DNA of 64,000 nucleotides from Paenibacillus hamazuiensis (GTDB taxonomy: Bacteria; Bacillota; Bacilli; Paenibacillales; NBRC-103111). The notes below the pieces were generated by a model. That model worked only from the letters and a program-made list of their open reading frames with translations, ran no database searches and had not been told where the DNA came from. Location: contig NZ_JALRMO010000001.1 in NCBI RefSeq assembly GCF_023276405.1, forward strand, positions 3,782,001 to 3,846,000, given 5' to 3'. Shown piece by piece: positions 47,245 to 55,676 of this stretch (the first letter of the stretch is position 1; every line of letters begins with the position of its first letter). Both the position numbers and the translations under genes were made by a program.

Positions 47245-47955
47245 TTACTGCTGGCAAAATTCGCGGGAGATCGCCGCTATGTACATTCTGCGCATTCTCG
47301 TCGCCTCTTCGACGATCTTGATGCAGCGCTGCTGGTCCTCCGGAGTTCTGGCATATTCGAGGACGATTTGGTAGCCGCGTTCGCCGTGAATTTCATCGGA
47401 CACAATATGCAGATCGAAAAATTCCACCTCTTCGTCCGTAAAGCCGTATTTCTCGCGCAAAGTCGGGGTTTGCCGGCGGTAAATCGCGGGAACCTGCGAC
47501 TCAAGACCGACGACGAGCGCCGCTGTCGCAAACAGGAAATTTTCCTTGAAAGCCATCCGGTAGCACCAGGACTGAAGGCCGATCGTTTCCGGAAGCAGAT
47601 GCTCCATCGATTCGATCCTCTCACGGGTCGTGCCGCAGGCTTCGCCGAAGCGGATCAGGAGATCCGTGTGACGGTCGCCCCCGAGCTCTTCCTCCCACAT
47701 GTTCTGCAGCAGGAAGTCTCTGGCGTCCTCATGCGGACAGTTCGCGTAGATGTAAGCCAAATATTCGGCAAACGGTCCGACGTAAGCGTAATGCTGCTCC
47801 ACCCATCTGGCGAAGTGTTCCTTCTTCAGCTCGCCGTTCGCCCACATCGTCGTAAAAGGAGCTTTCGCTACGGCATTCCCTTCGATGGCTTGTTCCAAAG
47901 CGTGGCGGAACTCCTCTTTGTTCATCAATCGGTCTTGCGTTAACGTTTGTGCCAT
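47245..47955 (-). CDS. Haem-oxygenase-like diiron protein (PqqC/TenA/HDO fold)
   Basis: 236 residues, all helical. Candidate metal ligands fall in helices with MWEEELGGDRHTDLL, VVGLESQVPAIYRRQ and FFDLHIVSDEIHGERGYQIV. This Glu/His pattern is that of haem-oxygenase-like diiron oxidases and oxygenases such as CADD, UndA or SznF, not of classical TenA. Such enzymes use oxygen and external electrons to cleave or oxidise C-C or C-N bonds. With two ferredoxins in the regulon it is the prime candidate for the ring-opening or oxidative step. A perfect operator lies 113 bases upstream. Confidence 0.8.
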   Translation of the reverse strand: MAQTLTQDRLMNKEEFRHALEQAIEGNAVAKAPFTTMWANGELKKEHFARWVEQHYAYVGPFAEYLAYIYANCPHEDARDFLLQNMWEEELGGDRHTDLLIRFGEACGTTRERIESMEHLLPETIGLQSWCYRMAFKENFLFATAALVVGLESQVPAIYRRQTPTLREKYGFTDEEVEFFDLHIVSDEIHGERGYQIVLEYARTPEDQQRCIKIVEEATRMRRMYIAAISREFCQQ

Positions 47956-48067
47956 GTAAATACACTCCTCTCAAAATGTAAAAATGATGGATGATGACGG
48001 CATGAAGCTCGTCAGCCTGCGTGCGGCCGGGAATCTGCCAATCAGATTCCCCGGATGCACTTTGTTC

Positions 48068-48090
48068 ATTTGGTATATTGTATACCAAAT
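48068..48090. promoter_or_regulatory. Best copy of the cluster operator
   Basis: ATTTGGTATA-TTG-TATACCAAAT, a perfect 10-bp inverted repeat with a three-base centre, lies between the transporter gene's stop and the diiron-protein start. I take it as the reference for the regulon. Confidence 0.8.
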
Positions 48091-48128
48091 ACCTTCTGTG
48101 ATCATTATCACTGATCCAAGCCCGACTG

Positions 48129-49532
48129 TCAACCCACTTTTTCAAGCATCAGCAGCAAAATGATGCCCAGCCCCAAATACGCGGCCGTAAACGGTGCATT
48201 CCAGTTCGATACGCGAAAAGCGCTCTGGCCGGACAGCCCGGCCATCATGCCCGCCGTTGCGTTGTAGGGCCCCATGAGGAAAGCGGTGGCCGCCCCGATC
48301 AGCATCGCCAGCGCTACGAGCCAGGCGGAAATGCCCAAAGCCTGCGGATTCAGCGACTCGGCTGCCAAAGCCAATCCGACCGCAGGGTGAAGGCCGGCGA
48401 AAGCAAGCAGAAACGGAATAAACGGGATCAGCAGCAGAAATACGCCAGGCCCGACGACATCTTTGGCCGCTATAATCCATTCGCCGATGACATGCCCGGC
48501 GCCTGTCGACTGAATTGCGGAAATCATAAATCCTGCGCAAAGGAATACGAAAAACTGCTCCTTCATCTTCATCAAATGAGCGGGGAGCATGGTCCGGCTT
48601 TTGGTCAGAAACAGCTTGCCCTTGCCAAGAAGCAGCGACCAGACGAATGCGAACGGAACGACGGATGCCGACACGAGCAGCAAAAAGCCGGCATGCGTAT
48701 ATTTTTCCAGCGCGGAAATCAATATATTAAACAGAACGATTGCAGCGATGATTTGTCCGGGGTGGCCGGCTTTCTCCCGCACATTTTGCCCGGCCTTGGG
48801 CCGGACCGCGTTTTCCCGGGCGGCGAAAATTTGGGCAGCCGCCTCCGAGCCGAGACGCTTCAGCCTGCGCCCCGCGATCCAGCGTCCCATCATCCCGTCC
48901 AGCACAAGGCCAAGGACGCTGAACGGGATTGCGACGGGAAGAATCGAACTCCATTTCACTCCTGTCATCTCGACGACAATGCCCACGATCGGCGCCACCG
49001 GCGTCCAAACGATCGGCATGCTGTAGCCGTGCGTGATCGCCCGGCTCATAAACCGCTCCTTTTGCTCGATCGGGTACAGCTCCAGCGATGAGCGGATCGT
49101 ATGGTATACCATCGGCAGCGTCGCTAAATTCATAAATGAGCTGAGTATGTACGAGAGGGCGGAAGTAACCAGATAAAGCAGTCCCGAATGCTTGACCGTT
49201 TTTTGAATGATCGCCTGGATGCGTGCTCCATAGTTTCCGAGCTCGATGGGCAAAGCGATAAGCGGTATCAAGGCGAACAAGCTCAAAATGTTCATCATGT
49301 TTCCGAACCCGGAAATAAAACTTCGCCACGGCGCACCATGCGCCGCAAGCAGCACGATGCCGATCGTCACAAATATGGTGCCGAGCGCACGGACAAACGG
49401 TTTCACGAAGCCGAATACCGCAGCCACAATCAGCAAGCTCACGGCGGACACCATCCAATGCAGCGCGTCGGCCGGGTAAAAAGCCGATGCCAAATACGCC
49501 GTAATTCCGACGAAAAATAATGCCGTCTTCAT
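48129..49532 (-). CDS. Ion-transporter-superfamily permease of unknown substrate
   Basis: 467 residues with about twelve hydrophobic segments, beginning MKTALFFVGITAYLASAFYP. Two similar halves each contain a Gly/Pro/Asn-rich re-entrant-like segment (YILSSFMNLATLPMVYHTIR and ATAFLMGPYNATAGMMAGLS), as in the ion-transporter (DcuC/DctM/DUF401-like) group. It likely moves an organic anion or the cluster substrate. Its ATG overlaps the creatininase-like gene's stop (ATGA), linking transport and hydrolysis. Confidence 0.75.
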   Translation of the reverse strand: MKTALFFVGITAYLASAFYPADALHWMVSAVSLLIVAAVFGFVKPFVRALGTIFVTIGIVLLAAHGAPWRSFISGFGNMMNILSLFALIPLIALPIELGNYGARIQAIIQKTVKHSGLLYLVTSALSYILSSFMNLATLPMVYHTIRSSLELYPIEQKERFMSRAITHGYSMPIVWTPVAPIVGIVVEMTGVKWSSILPVAIPFSVLGLVLDGMMGRWIAGRRLKRLGSEAAAQIFAARENAVRPKAGQNVREKAGHPGQIIAAIVLFNILISALEKYTHAGFLLLVSASVVPFAFVWSLLLGKGKLFLTKSRTMLPAHLMKMKEQFFVFLCAGFMISAIQSTGAGHVIGEWIIAAKDVVGPGVFLLLIPFIPFLLAFAGLHPAVGLALAAESLNPQALGISAWLVALAMLIGAATAFLMGPYNATAGMMAGLSGQSAFRVSNWNAPFTAAYLGLGIILLLMLEKVG

Positions 49533-50281
49533 GCCTCCAGCACTTCTTTGACAGCCTTGGCCAGACGCTCCAGAGCGGTTTCGACTATTTCCCTGCCGAT
49601 ATCGGCGCTTGCTTTGGTTGCATCTCCGAGACAGCCGTTGAGGGTCATTTCTTCATAATAATAAAAACCTTGCAGCGGATTGCCCGGCCGCAGCTTGCGC
49701 CATCTTCCTTCCTTAATGTCGGCTTTCTCCAGCTTATCCGTCCTGACGAGCTGCGGAGCCAAATACATCGCCTCCGACACCTCGCGGTCGCAGCTGTGCC
49801 CGTATAGCTTGGACTCGAGGCGGCGATCCATCACATCTTTGGCGGACGCCGTCGTTTTGGCGTAGTAGATGCGCACATCGAGTTCTCTCGTGAGCATTTC
49901 CACGGCCACGCCGAGCGTAGCCTGGTTGCCCCCGTGCGAATTGAGCACGAGGAAGTTTTCGATGCCGTGCTGCTTGAGCGATTTGATCATATCGCGCAGT
50001 ATCGCGATAAGCGTGGCCGGCTCCAGCGAAATCGTCCCCGGAAAATGCAGGTGGTGCGGGGAAATCCCCATGTTCACGGTGGGCGTCATCAGCGCCTCGG
50101 GATGCAGCTTCTCCGTCAGTCGTTTGCCCATTTCTTCGGCGAGCACGGCATCGCAGCTCTCCACCATATGCGGACCGTGCTGCTCGTGCGCCCCCAGCGG
50201 AATAATGGCGATTTTGACCGTCTTTAGCGCCGTCTTCACCTCCGGCCAAGTCATCTCCGTCAATAAGTAAGCGTTAGGCAT
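49529..50281 (-). CDS. Creatininase-family amidohydrolase
   Basis: 250 residues, usual for creatininase. Metal and active-site motifs: PLGAHEQHGPHMVESCDA, ISPHHLHFPGTISL, and NSHGGNQAT, followed by a Glu in SCDREVSEAMYLAPQL. The family hydrolyses cyclic amides (creatinine), formamides or peptidyl amides and uses two metals. The cytoplasmic protein is translationally coupled to the permease and preceded by the cluster operator, so it probably cleaves the imported cyclic amide or a derivative. Confidence 0.9.
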   Translation of the reverse strand: MPNAYLLTEMTWPEVKTALKTVKIAIIPLGAHEQHGPHMVESCDAVLAEEMGKRLTEKLHPEALMTPTVNMGISPHHLHFPGTISLEPATLIAILRDMIKSLKQHGIENFLVLNSHGGNQATLGVAVEMLTRELDVRIYYAKTTASAKDVMDRRLESKLYGHSCDREVSEAMYLAPQLVRTDKLEKADIKEGRWRKLRPGNPLQGFYYYEEMTLNGCLGDATKASADIGREIVETALERLAKAVKEVLEA

Positions 50282-50316
50282 CGCAAATCAACCTCCTCAA
50301 TAAATGGTATGTCATA

Positions 50317-50369
50317 TGGTATATTGTATACCAAAATACGAAATGTTCACAAACATTTTTGGTTTACCA
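50317..50369. promoter_or_regulatory. Two cluster operators between creatininase-like and yyaC genes
   Basis: TGGTATA-TTG-TATACCA (50317-50333) lies 36 bases before the amidohydrolase start, and TTGGTTTACCA (50359-50369) lies 56 bases before the plus-strand yyaC start. Confidence 0.7.
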
Positions 50370-50424
50370 TTTATTGTCGCGCCGCCGATCGATTAAAATA
50401 AAAACAGAAAGCAGGTGATAAACC

Positions 50425-51030
50425 ATGATGTACCATAAGCATTACCTGGACAAAAAATCGGTCGCGTATTTTTCCGAAGCGCTGGTCAAGCATTTTTTAA
50501 AAAATCCGGCTTACGCCGGCATTGCCGTTGTCTGCATCGGCACCAACCGGTATAACGGCGACTCGCTCGGACCTATGGTCGGCAGCCGTCTCGCCGAACG
50601 GTTCGAAAACCATCGCCAAGTCCGTGTATACGGAACGCTGGACAGCCCTGTACACGCGCTGAATTTGCAAAAAGCGGTGGCCGCCATCGCCGAAGCCCAC
50701 AAACGTTCCTATATTATTGCCGTCGACGCCTGTCTGGGGCAATTTTATAAAATCGGCACCATTCAGCTCGTGGATGAACCACTCGAGCCTGGGGTCAGTC
50801 TCGGCAAGCAGCTCCCTCCCATCGGACATATTCATTTGAAAGGGATCATCAACAATTACGGTCCTTTGAACCATAAAGTGCTGGAGCATACGAGCCTGAC
50901 GTTTGTCGGGGAAATGGCCGTTGTCATGAGCCGCATTCTCGTCAAGGCGTGCCAGGACATCATCCCGCATCTGTCGGCTGCGGAACCGGCCGCTCACGAA
51001 GCGGCGAACAAACGGTCATCCGGCAGCTGA
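50425..51030 (+). CDS. yyaC: Spore protease YyaC family protein
   Basis: 201 residues. The phosphorylase/hydrogenase-maturation-protease-like fold is shown by AVVCIGTNRYNGDSLGPMVG, GTLDSPVHALNLQ, YIIAVDACLGQ and VGEMAVVMSRIL, all typical of YyaC/GPR-like proteins of endospore formers. The exact substrate of YyaC is not settled. It lies alone on the plus strand inside the catabolic cluster, converging on the next transporter gene, with a half-operator in its promoter, which is odd for a sporulation gene. Confidence 0.88.
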   Translation: MMYHKHYLDKKSVAYFSEALVKHFLKNPAYAGIAVVCIGTNRYNGDSLGPMVGSRLAERFENHRQVRVYGTLDSPVHALNLQKAVAAIAEAHKRSYIIAVDACLGQFYKIGTIQLVDEPLEPGVSLGKQLPPIGHIHLKGIINNYGPLNHKVLEHTSLTFVGEMAVVMSRILVKACQDIIPHLSAAEPAAHEAANKRSSGS

Positions 51031-51086
51031 GAGCACATGCTGCTAGGCACTAAGCGTCAGGCGGTCAGATCCATGCCGGACGACGG

Positions 51087-52538
51087 TTACCAGATCATTA
51101 TCGCAATGACGGTCGAAACGCTGAGCCCGATAACGACCGGCACGAAATTTTTGCGTGCCAGATCGATCGCGGATACGCCGGCAAAACCTGCGACGGCAAC
51201 GAGCGACGACCAGGCAATAAGCGTTCCCCCTCCGGACCAAACCGAGCCCATCTGGCCGATGGCCGCCAATGTCGACGGATCCATGCCTACCGTAGGTGCG
51301 AGCGCTCCCGACAGGGAGCCCGTAAGCGGAAGACCGGAAAAACCCGATCCCTCAAGTCCGGCTACAATCCCCATCAGCAAAATGCCGAAAGCCGTAATAA
51401 ATCCGTTCGACGGAATCGCATATTGGACCGACATGACGAGATCGTACAGAAACGCCGGCGGCGCCGCTTTCTCGCCCAGCGAGAGGATGCTTTTGGAAAA
51501 GTCGGCATTGCCGAGAAAAAAGAATCCCGCGATCGGGATGACCGGTCCCATCGCTTTAAATGCAAATACGAATCCTTCCGTCAAATGATCGCTGATTTTG
51601 TCCAATGCGCCGATTTTCGAAAAAACCGTGCAGGATAAGATGAGCAGGATGACCGCTACCCCTCCGATAAACGCAGCGCCGTCGCCGCCTTCCAGCCCGC
51701 CCATGCCGGAGCCGCCGAATTTGCTCGCCGCCATCACCGCCATGATACCCAGCATCGAAAGCGGAACGATAACGGAGAACAGCTTGGACCACTTGAGCAC
51801 GGAAGGATGCAGCGTTTCGACGGCTGCCGCTGCTTCCGCGTATTCCCGGGTCTGCAGATCAGGCTGCCCTGCATGAACCGATGCTTCCGCATCCGGCGCA
51901 GCCGCCTTGCGAATCTGTCTGCGCGTCATCAGATAGGCGCCTACAATGGAAACGCCCCCGGTTATGAGCGACAGCACCATCGCTTTATCCGCTACGGCGG
52001 AGGTGGAGACGCCGGCTCCTTTCGCGCTTAGCATCGGCGCGACCTGCATCACGTAGTCGGACGACAGCGCCATCCCTTGACCGGCAAGCGCGATCGCCAT
52101 GGCCGCTCCCATCGCAGGCAATCCGGCACGAATCGCCGCGGGAACAAGCAGCGCGCCGATCAACGGCACGGCCGGGGTCGGCCAGAAAAACAGCGAGATG
52201 ACGTATGTAACGAGGGCCAGAACGAAAAACGCGATATGTCCGTTGACGATCCATTTTTGAATCGGCAGGATCATCCGGCGATCCGCTCCGATGTCCCGCA
52301 GCGAGGCGAGCAGCGCCACCATAAAGGTGATGATCAGGAAAATGGTGAAAAGCTCCTTGGCTGCCGTCAAGTTTGCATTGTATACCGCCTTGAAACCGCT
52401 GATCACATCGCCTTTGTAAATCCATCCGATCAGGAAAGTCCCTGCCAAGGTCGGTATAATAACCCCTCGCCGAAAAAGCATTGTAACAATAACAATCAAT
52501 GTCACAAAAGCATACATATAGTGCGAAAAAGTTAGCAT
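51087..52538 (-). CDS. Ion-transporter-superfamily permease (DctM/citrate-transporter-like)
   Basis: 483 residues with about twelve membrane segments starting YMYAFVTLIVIVTMLFRRGV. Two helical-hairpin regions resemble ion-transporter-superfamily binding loops: FFWPTPAVPLIGALLVPAAI and GSLSGALAPTVGMDPSTLAA. A charged cytoplasmic loop separates the halves. Substrate unknown; probably an organic anion. The 400-base promoter region has two cluster operators and a GlnR/TnrA-type box, so it should respond to both substrate and nitrogen status. Confidence 0.75.
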   Translation of the reverse strand: MLTFSHYMYAFVTLIVIVTMLFRRGVIIPTLAGTFLIGWIYKGDVISGFKAVYNANLTAAKELFTIFLIITFMVALLASLRDIGADRRMILPIQKWIVNGHIAFFVLALVTYVISLFFWPTPAVPLIGALLVPAAIRAGLPAMGAAMAIALAGQGMALSSDYVMQVAPMLSAKGAGVSTSAVADKAMVLSLITGGVSIVGAYLMTRRQIRKAAAPDAEASVHAGQPDLQTREYAEAAAAVETLHPSVLKWSKLFSVIVPLSMLGIMAVMAASKFGGSGMGGLEGGDGAAFIGGVAVILLILSCTVFSKIGALDKISDHLTEGFVFAFKAMGPVIPIAGFFFLGNADFSKSILSLGEKAAPPAFLYDLVMSVQYAIPSNGFITAFGILLMGIVAGLEGSGFSGLPLTGSLSGALAPTVGMDPSTLAAIGQMGSVWSGGGTLIAWSSLVAVAGFAGVSAIDLARKNFVPVVIGLSVSTVIAIMIW

Positions 52539-52620
52539 CCCCTATCCCTCATCTCCATTTTTTTGTGCCCTCAAGCTGAATTCTAGCACATCCCGGCGAG
52601 TTATAACAGACATTTTTAGC

Positions 52621-52631
52621 ATTTGGTATAC
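52621..52631. promoter_or_regulatory. Cluster operator half-site before the permease gene
   Basis: ATTTGGTATAC is one full arm of the reference operator; the second arm is degenerate. It lies 82 bases before the permease start. Confidence 0.5.
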
Positions 52632-52668
52632 AATTTTATCAAAAACCATCGAGACTTCGTGATGTTTA

Positions 52669-52685
52669 TGTTATTTTATATAACA
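52669..52685. promoter_or_regulatory. GlnR/TnrA-type nitrogen box
   Basis: TGTTA-TTTTATA-TAACA fits the TGTNA-N7-TNACA consensus of Gram-positive nitrogen regulators with an AT-rich centre. It lies about 130 bases before the permease start. Confidence 0.6.
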
Positions 52686-52829
52686 CAAACATAACAAAAT
52701 CAGCGAAAATTCTCGATTTTTCCATAATCACCCCTTCCCATACTAAGCTAAAAACCGCATTTCAAAATAGAAAGTCATCTGAAAGCGATTACATTTATAC
52801 TATCATATATACTGACCTCTGAAAAGTCT

Positions 52830-52850
52830 TTTGGTTTATTGTATACTAAA
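52830..52850. promoter_or_regulatory. Variant cluster operator after the ABC permease gene
   Basis: TTTGGTTTA-TTG-TATACTAAA differs from the reference by two substitutions. It lies between the ABC permease stop (52939) and the downstream transporter's promoter. Confidence 0.55.
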
Positions 52851-52938
52851 TTAACCGACTATTTCCGGAACAAAAAAAGCTTCCCTCGTCCGCGATAAAC
52901 GCAGGCTCGGAAAGCCGGTCCCGGGTAAAGGAACCGAA

Positions 52939-53817
52939 TTAATTGTCAAAATGATATTTTTTCATCGCATACCGTCCGAGAGCGTTGACAACGCCGTATA
53001 ATACGATCGACAGAAGCGCCAGCATGACAATGCTCACCATCACCATGTCCATTTGAAACACCTGGCCGCCGTAGATGATCAGATAGCCGAGCCCTGCTTT
53101 GGACGACAGAAACTCGCCCATGATGACGCCGACCAGCGTCAGTCCCACGTTGACCTTGAGCGTGGCGATAAAATTGGGAATGCTGGCCGGCAGCAGCACC
53201 ATCCGCAGCATTTGCGAACGTGTCGCACCAAACGATTCCATCAGCTTGAGCTTCGTTTTCCCGACCTCCTTAAAGCCGCTTTCCACCATGATGATCGTCA
53301 CGATCACGGAAATGGCGATCGCCATGCCGTAGATCGAATACCGGTCGCCGAGCCAAATGTAGAAAATCGGGCCAAGCGCGACTTTGGGCAGCGCGTTAAG
53401 CACAACGATGTATGGCTCCAGCACCTTGGAGGCGTAAGTCGACCACCAGAACGCGATGGCGATAACGGTGCCGAGCGCCATCGACACCACGATGCCGATG
53501 ACGGTCTCGAGCCCGGTCGTATACGTATGCTTCAGCAGCTCCCCGCTTGACGTAAGCTGCTGGAACGAAGCGAAGAGCTTGGACGGCATGCTGGTCAGCA
53601 TCGGATCCACCCACTTCCATCTCGCGGCCCATTCCCATAAGCCGAAAAAGACTACAAGCAGCAGCAGCTGGGAAACGCGGATGGTCCACAGCTTGCGCTT
53701 TTGCGCTTGCAAATAACGGATGTACAGCTCGGATTTCGTTCGTTCGGCAACCGCCAGGGACGGCTGCTCCTTCGTCGGTTCCGCAGTCATCGGCAATTCT
53801 CTAGCCGGCAGCGACAT
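52939..53817 (-). CDS. ABC transporter permease (Ssu/Tau/Thi family)
   Basis: About 292 residues. The N terminus is charged, then LLLLVVFFGLWEWAARWKWV and about six membrane segments. The coupling loop is KLKLMESFGATRSQMLRMVL, typical of nitrate/sulfonate/taurine-type permeases (SsuC). It pairs with the ATPase, whose gene overlaps its start by 17 bases. The start at 53817 is favoured because GGAGGGA and GGAAGG precede it; the next ATG has none. Likely role: uptake of a small nitrogen- or sulfur-containing organic compound. Confidence 0.88.
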   Translation of the reverse strand: MSLPARELPMTAEPTKEQPSLAVAERTKSELYIRYLQAQKRKLWTIRVSQLLLLVVFFGLWEWAARWKWVDPMLTSMPSKLFASFQQLTSSGELLKHTYTTGLETVIGIVVSMALGTVIAIAFWWSTYASKVLEPYIVVLNALPKVALGPIFYIWLGDRYSIYGMAIAISVIVTIIMVESGFKEVGKTKLKLMESFGATRSQMLRMVLLPASIPNFIATLKVNVGLTLVGVIMGEFLSSKAGLGYLIIYGGQVFQMDMVMVSIVMLALLSIVLYGVVNALGRYAMKKYHFDN

Positions 53818-54577
53818 GGCCTTCCAACTCCCTCCAAATGTTGTTGAAGTACTCATTGTAACGGCCCGCTTCTCGTTTCGCCCACGGAGAGAGAGCGTGG
53901 CCTTCCTCCATTTCAATCCTGTAAATCGAAGAGATCGTACTCGGCCGCTTTGACATGACCATCACCCGGTCGGCCATGCTGATCGCTTCGGAAATGTCGT
54001 GCGTGACCAGGATGGCGGTCTTTCCCTGATCTTTGATAATGCCGAAAATTTCGTCGGCGAGCGTCAGCCGAGTCTGGTAATCGAGCGCGGAGAACGGCTC
54101 GTCGAGCAGCAAAATATCCGGCTCCGTCACGAGCGTGCGGATGAGCGCCACCCGCTGACGCATGCCGCCCGACAGCTGCGACGGGCTGTGATGCGCAAAG
54201 CCGCCAAGGCCGTATCGCTCAAGCAGCTCGAGCGCTTTGCGCTCCGCCTTTTTTCGGTCCAGCTTGCGAATTTCCGCACCGACCATAAGATTGCTTAAAA
54301 TATCGCGCCACTCGAACAAATAATCGTGCTGCAGCATGTATCCGACCTTGGGGGAGGTGCCGGTCACCTCCTGCCCGTCGATCGACACCTTGCCCTTGGT
54401 CGGCCGGTACATTCCGGAAATGAGAGAAAGCATCGTGCTTTTCCCGCAGCCGCTCGGACCTACAATGCTGATGAATTCTCCCGCATCGATCGATAAGTTG
54501 ATGTCGCGGATCGCCTCCGTTTCCTGCTTCGGCGTAAAGTAACTGAGGCAGACGCCCCTTAATTCGATTTGCGCCAT
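53801..54577 (-). CDS. ABC transporter ATPase (Ssu/Tau/Thi family)
   Basis: 258 residues. Walker A VGPSGCGKST (40-49), signature LSGGMRQRVAL, Walker B ILLLDEPFSALD, and H-loop ILVTHDISEA are intact. The closest known systems are SsuB/TauB/ThiZ/NrtD ATPases. It starts four bases after the binding-protein stop codon, so the order is Nif3-like, lipoprotein, ATPase, permease. Confidence 0.93.
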   Translation of the reverse strand: MAQIELRGVCLSYFTPKQETEAIRDINLSIDAGEFISIVGPSGCGKSTMLSLISGMYRPTKGKVSIDGQEVTGTSPKVGYMLQHDYLFEWRDILSNLMVGAEIRKLDRKKAERKALELLERYGLGGFAHHSPSQLSGGMRQRVALIRTLVTEPDILLLDEPFSALDYQTRLTLADEIFGIIKDQGKTAILVTHDISEAISMADRVMVMSKRPSTISSIYRIEMEEGHALSPWAKREAGRYNEYFNNIWRELEGHVAAG

Positions 54578-54581
54578 AGGC

Positions 54582-55646
54582 TTATTTCCCCGCTTTCCCG
54601 ATGTTTTTCACAAAGCTCATGTCGACGACGGCATCCATATTTGCGATTTTTTGCTCCGGCTTGAGCACCCCGTTTTCGATCAGCACCTTCTGCAGCGTCT
54701 CAAATTGAGCAGCCGTAAGCTCCGGGGAGGCCGGCCATGTATCCTGCTTTTTGTAGCGGTCGATGGATTGGATGATGACGTCTTTGGGCGTGCCGTCAAA
54801 AAACGGAGCCAGTGCGGCGGCGATGTCGTCCGGAGAGGCGGTGTTCAGCCATTTTGTCCCTTTGGCGACGGCATTGACGAATTTTTGAATCGTTTCGGGA
54901 TTGTTTTTAATAAAATCCGACGTAGCCACGTAGGAGGTTTCCGGAAACTCGCCGAACGCTTGTCCTACCGAGGTGACATAGTGGGCTTTCCCTTCCTTTT
55001 CCAGCGTAGAGGCAATCGGCTCGAACACCTGGATAAAATCGCCTTTTCCGCTGCCGAAGGCGCCGGCCATAGCCGTGGAAGCGATGTTCGTCACCACGTC
55101 CGCCTTGCCCACCTTCTCCTGCTGCAGCTTCGTATTCAGCACCATTTGCGGCGCGCTCCCCGGCCTCCAGCCGATCACGGTTTTTCCTTCCAGGTCGCTC
55201 CACTTAAACCCGTTCAGCTTGCTGCGCGACAGCAGGAAGGAGCCGTCCTTCATCGTCAGCTGGTGGAAAATTTTCAGCGTTTTATCCCCCTTCTGGTTGT
55301 AAATGTAAATGGCCGTCTCCGGACCGACCAAAGAAATATCCGCGGTGCCGGCAATCAGGGCTGCCGCCCCTTTATCGGAACCTTGCGCGGTGTTCATGTC
55401 TACATCCAGACCTTCTTCTTTAAAAAAACCTTTTTGCATCGCGATATAATGAGGTGCATAAAAGATGGAACGGATGACTTCGGAAAATTTGACCGTCTTG
55501 AGCGTTCCCGTTTTGCCCGGTTCCGGCTTTGGCGCAGAAGCCTGCTGGGTTTTGGGCTCGGCCGCGGGGGCCGACCCGCAGCCTGCGGCAAGGGCAAGCA
55601 GCACGGCGGAGAGCAGCAAACTGGCGGTTTTCTTCATGTTTCTCAT
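54582..55646 (-). CDS. ABC transporter substrate-binding lipoprotein (NMT1/SsuA family)
   Basis: 354 residues. The signal peptide KKTASLLLSAVLLALAAGC carries a lipobox cysteine; a proline/alanine/lysine-rich linker follows. The mature body has IFYAPHYIAMQKGFFKEEGL and GSDKGAAALIAGTADISLVG, as in SsuA, TauA and thiamine-precursor binding proteins. The ligand cannot be read from sequence; the operon and nitrogen box favour a nitrogenous small molecule. The ATG at 55646 has GAGAGGA nine bases before it. Confidence 0.88.
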   Translation of the reverse strand: MRNMKKTASLLLSAVLLALAAGCGSAPAAEPKTQQASAPKPEPGKTGTLKTVKFSEVIRSIFYAPHYIAMQKGFFKEEGLDVDMNTAQGSDKGAAALIAGTADISLVGPETAIYIYNQKGDKTLKIFHQLTMKDGSFLLSRSKLNGFKWSDLEGKTVIGWRPGSAPQMVLNTKLQQEKVGKADVVTNIASTAMAGAFGSGKGDFIQVFEPIASTLEKEGKAHYVTSVGQAFGEFPETSYVATSDFIKNNPETIQKFVNAVAKGTKWLNTASPDDIAAALAPFFDGTPKDVIIQSIDRYKKQDTWPASPELTAAQFETLQKVLIENGVLKPEQKIANMDAVVDMSFVKNIGKAGK

Positions 55647-55676
55647 GGTTCATCGTCCTCTCTTCATATGTATGGG

